Source: Microbacteriaceae bacterium (GTDB lineage: Bacteria; Actinomycetota; Actinomycetes; Actinomycetales; Microbacteriaceae). From it: DNA of 8,626 bases. Below, piece after piece: positions 6,691-8,626 of this stretch. The stretch covers positions 3,773 to 12,398 of the forward strand of contig DMKW01000039.1 of assembly GCA_003454135.1 (NCBI GenBank). Reading direction: 5' to 3'. A program made the translations under genes and the position numbers. How positions within the stretch are numbered: the first letter of the stretch is position 1; each line of letters starts with the position of its first letter. The notes below the pieces were generated by a model that was given only the letters and a program-made list of their open reading frames with translations, was not told where the DNA came from and made no database searches.

Positions 6691-7602
6691 ATGGCCATGA
6701 CGATCGGCGAGATCCGCGACAGGACGCGCCGCGCGCGCGAGCTCATGCACCGCAGTCGCCACGAACACTTCGCGGTCGGGGCGTTCAACATCGACAACCA
6801 GGAGACCCTGATCGCCGTGGCACGAGCCGCGCGTAGGCTCAACGCTCCCGTCATGGTCGAGGCGAGCGACGGCGAAGTCACGGCGATGGGCCTCGAGAAC
6901 ATTCGCGACCTCGTCGACAACTACCGGGACGAGTTGGGCATTGAGATGTATGTCAATCTGGACCACTGCCCGACGGTGGCCGGCTGCAAACGGGCGATTG
7001 ACGCCGGATACGAGTTCATCCACATCGACGTCTCCCAGGCCAACCACGAGGCCACGGCCGACGAGATCATCGAGAGCACGAGAGAGGTCGTCGACTATGC
7101 CCGATTCACCGGCGCCCAGGTCGAAAGCGAACCCCACTACTTCGCCGGGTCCAGCACGGTTCACGCCGAGCAGATCGACTACGACGAAATCAGGAAGACG
7201 TTCAGCACGCCGGAGGCGGCGCGGGCCTTCGTCGATGCGACCGGGATCGACACCTTCGCCGCGGCCATCGGCAACCTGCACGGCCGGTACCCGGCGCCCA
7301 AGATCCTCGACCTGGCCCTCCTGACACACATTCGGGAGGCGATCGGCTGCCAGATCAGCCTGCATGGCGGGAGTGGAACCCCCTTGCATTATTTCGAGGC
7401 GGCCGCGCGAATCGGCGTGAGCAAAGTCAACGTCAACAGCGACTTGCGCTTCGCCTTTCGCACGACGCTCGAGAAGGTTCTGGCCGACAACCCGTCCGAG
7501 TATTCGGTGGTGAAGCTGATGCCTGGGGTGTGCGACGCCGTGCAGGCGGTCGTCGAGGAGAAGATCGATGCCCTCGGCAGCGCCGGGAAGGCCGTTCGCT
7601 GA
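6691..7602 (+). CDS. Class II (zinc) bisphosphate aldolase, fructose/tagatose-type
   Basis: Class II aldolases split ketose 1,6-bisphosphates into DHAP and an aldehyde phosphate using a zinc ion. The 303-residue product has the family anchors: VGAFNIDNQE near the N terminus, LDHC with D91 and H92, VESE with E145/E147, AIGNLHG with H197, LHGGSGTP with H225, and KVNVNSDLR, the phosphate-binding end. H92, E147, H197 and H225 match the metal and active-site ligands of the family. The motif after VESE reads PHYFAGSS where most members have LG and a glycine-rich loop, and LDHC has Cys where Gly is usual, so it is a diverged member and its substrate (fructose-, tagatose- or another bisphosphate) is open. 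ATG 6691 is favoured over the ATG at 6697 by the AGGGAG upstream. It starts 6 bp after ppsA and ends 1 bp before the kinase. Confidence 0.88.
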   Translation: MAMTIGEIRDRTRRARELMHRSRHEHFAVGAFNIDNQETLIAVARAARRLNAPVMVEASDGEVTAMGLENIRDLVDNYRDELGIEMYVNLDHCPTVAGCKRAIDAGYEFIHIDVSQANHEATADEIIESTREVVDYARFTGAQVESEPHYFAGSSTVHAEQIDYDEIRKTFSTPEAARAFVDATGIDTFAAAIGNLHGRYPAPKILDLALLTHIREAIGCQISLHGGSGTPLHYFEAAARIGVSKVNVNSDLRFAFRTTLEKVLADNPSEYSVVKLMPGVCDAVQAVVEEKIDALGSAGKAVR

Positions 7603-7603
7603 C

Positions 7604-8566
7604 ATGGGGATCCCGACGCTCGTGGCCATCGGCAAAGCCACCCAGGACGTCTTCATGCGCAGCTCGAAACTGTTCGAGCCGCACGAGCACAAGGGCGTGC
7701 TCTACGAACAGCTCCCACTGGGCAAGAAGCTCGAGCTCGACGAGGTCATCTTCGAGACGGGCGGCAACGTCACGAACGCGGCGACCACCTTCGCCCGCCA
7801 GGGCTTGACCGTCGAATTCGTGTGGATCCTCGGCACCGACGTGTCCAGTCGCGGCATCCTGCACGCGCTCGGCGCCGAGGGCATCGGCACATCGCACGTG
7901 AACGTCAATGCGGCGTTCGCCGCCAGCTATTCGGCGATCCTGCTGGCGCAGAGCGGCGAGCGCACCATTCTCAACTACCGCGGCACGCTTCCCACGCCCG
8001 GTCAACTCGACCTCTCCCCGGTCGCTTCGGCCGACTGGGTGTACCTGTCGTCGCTCGGAAACATGACGGTGTTGCGCGCGACGATCTCCGCCGCACGCGA
8101 GCACGGCGCGAAGGTCATGCTCAACCCGGCGGGGAGCGAGTTGAGGGAACCGGTCGAGCTCATGGCCCTGCTCGAGACGATCGATGTGCTCGCGGTCAAT
8201 AAAGAGGAGGCCCAGCTGCTCGTGCGAGGAAACACGGTCGAGGAGCTGGCGAGGGACGCGTCATCGCACTGCCCGGTCGTGATCGTGTCCGACGGCCCCA
8301 ATGGCGCGGTCGTCACCGACGGCACGACGATCATCGAATCGGGACTGTACGAGGATGCCCCGGTGGTCGACCGCACCGGGTGCGGCGATGCCTTCGGGTC
8401 GGGTTTTCTCAGCCAGTGGGCGCAGGGACGGTCGCTGCGGGATTCTGTGATCTTCGCGAGCGCCAACTCGACCTCGGTCATGGGCAAGATCGGGGCGAAA
8501 GCCGGCATCGTGCGGGCCGGGACACCGCTCCACGACATGCCGTTGCGGGAGAGACCCTTCCGGTGA
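7604..8566 (+). CDS. PfkB-family (ribokinase superfamily) sugar or sugar-phosphate kinase
   Basis: PfkB enzymes transfer phosphate from ATP to a sugar, sugar phosphate or nucleoside. The 320-residue product has both family signatures: N-terminal GGNVTNAATTFARQG (53-67) and C-terminal DRTGCGDAFGSGF (256-268), with the catalytic base at D262 and the anion hole in TGCGD. The usual TGAGD has Ala where this has Cys, a tolerated change. Other family features are GERTILNYRG in the substrate lid region and LAVNKEEAQLL before the ATP site. The ATG at 7604 is 1 bp after the aldolase stop, so translation is probably coupled; GGGAAGG lies about 13 nt upstream within the aldolase end. Next to an aldolase, a 6-phosphofructokinase or tagatose-6-phosphate kinase role is the simplest inference, but fructokinase or other specificities cannot be excluded. 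Confidence 0.9.
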   Translation: MGIPTLVAIGKATQDVFMRSSKLFEPHEHKGVLYEQLPLGKKLELDEVIFETGGNVTNAATTFARQGLTVEFVWILGTDVSSRGILHALGAEGIGTSHVNVNAAFAASYSAILLAQSGERTILNYRGTLPTPGQLDLSPVASADWVYLSSLGNMTVLRATISAAREHGAKVMLNPAGSELREPVELMALLETIDVLAVNKEEAQLLVRGNTVEELARDASSHCPVVIVSDGPNGAVVTDGTTIIESGLYEDAPVVDRTGCGDAFGSGFLSQWAQGRSLRDSVIFASANSTSVMGKIGAKAGIVRAGTPLHDMPLRERPFR

Positions 8567-8602
8567 GCTCGCACCGCGGCGCCGGGCTCGCACCGCAGCG
8601 CC
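8567..8602. repeat. Imperfect tandem repeat after the kinase gene
   Basis: A 17-bp unit, GCTCGCACCGCGGCGCC (8567-8583), recurs at 8586-8602 with one mismatch, a 19-bp period. It begins right after the kinase stop. Its role is unknown; slippage or two copies of a binding site are possible. An ATG at 8604 follows (MIVPLRH to the edge) without a ribosome site, so a next gene cannot be confirmed. Confidence 0.4.
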
Positions 8603-8626
8603 CATGATTGTTCCCCTTCGACACGT

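Noticed and set aside
6079..7692. A 537-codon open frame on the - strand across the end of ppsA and the aldolase
   Set aside because: It spans two clear + strand genes and a gene boundary, and shows no domain; it is a shadow of GC-rich coding sequence.
8261..8605. - strand open frame starting at ATG 8605 with a GGGGA upstream
   Set aside because: Despite the purine-rich site, it runs antisense through the conserved PfkB C-terminal motif, and its product is Arg-rich with no domain.

Overview
The window is GC-rich with strong third-position GC bias. It carries a TPP riboswitch-controlled thiC and an F420-type luciferase-like oxidoreductase, and several genes use GTG starts. This suggests a high-GC actinobacterium, possibly from the Microbacteriaceae; the lineage is inferred from style, not from a marker gene. 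Most of the window is ordinary chromosome. I see no rRNA, tRNA, CRISPR array, insertion sequence or phage gene.

Left part (1-2136, + strand). The C-terminal end of an unrecognised protein runs off the left edge and stops at 170. A 232-bp gap follows, holding a hairpin that may be a terminator, a perfect inverted repeat at 255-268, a weak promoter candidate, and a clear TPP riboswitch (about 304-395). The riboswitch sits directly on the ribosome binding site of thiC (403-2136), the enzyme that makes the thiamine pyrimidine HMP-P.

Middle part (2137-4251). A small unrecognised gene on the - strand (stop at 2207, start uncertain, possibly frameshifted at its 5' end) is divergent from an LLM-class flavin/F420-dependent oxidoreductase (2672-3697, +). 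They share an AT-rich spacer with a perfect 17-bp palindrome (2568-2584) that overlaps promoter-like boxes for both directions. A second small unrecognised gene (3710-4090, -) converges on the oxidoreductase with a 12-bp gap and is divergent from the next operon.

Right part (4252-8566, + strand). Three tightly packed genes look like one transcript: phosphoenolpyruvate synthase (ppsA), a class II (zinc) fructose/tagatose-bisphosphate-type aldolase, and a PfkB-family sugar kinase. Gaps are 6 bp and 1 bp. Together they could link pyruvate/PEP with triose phosphates and hexose phosphates, as a compact central-carbon or sugar-phosphate module. The substrates of the aldolase and kinase cannot be fixed from sequence alone. 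An imperfect tandem repeat follows the kinase before the right edge.

The points most worth a second look are the ppsA-aldolase-kinase operon with its divergent aldolase motif, the shared palindromic operator, and the probable one-base frameshift in the small - strand gene. I did not find convincing evidence for a wholly new biological system.
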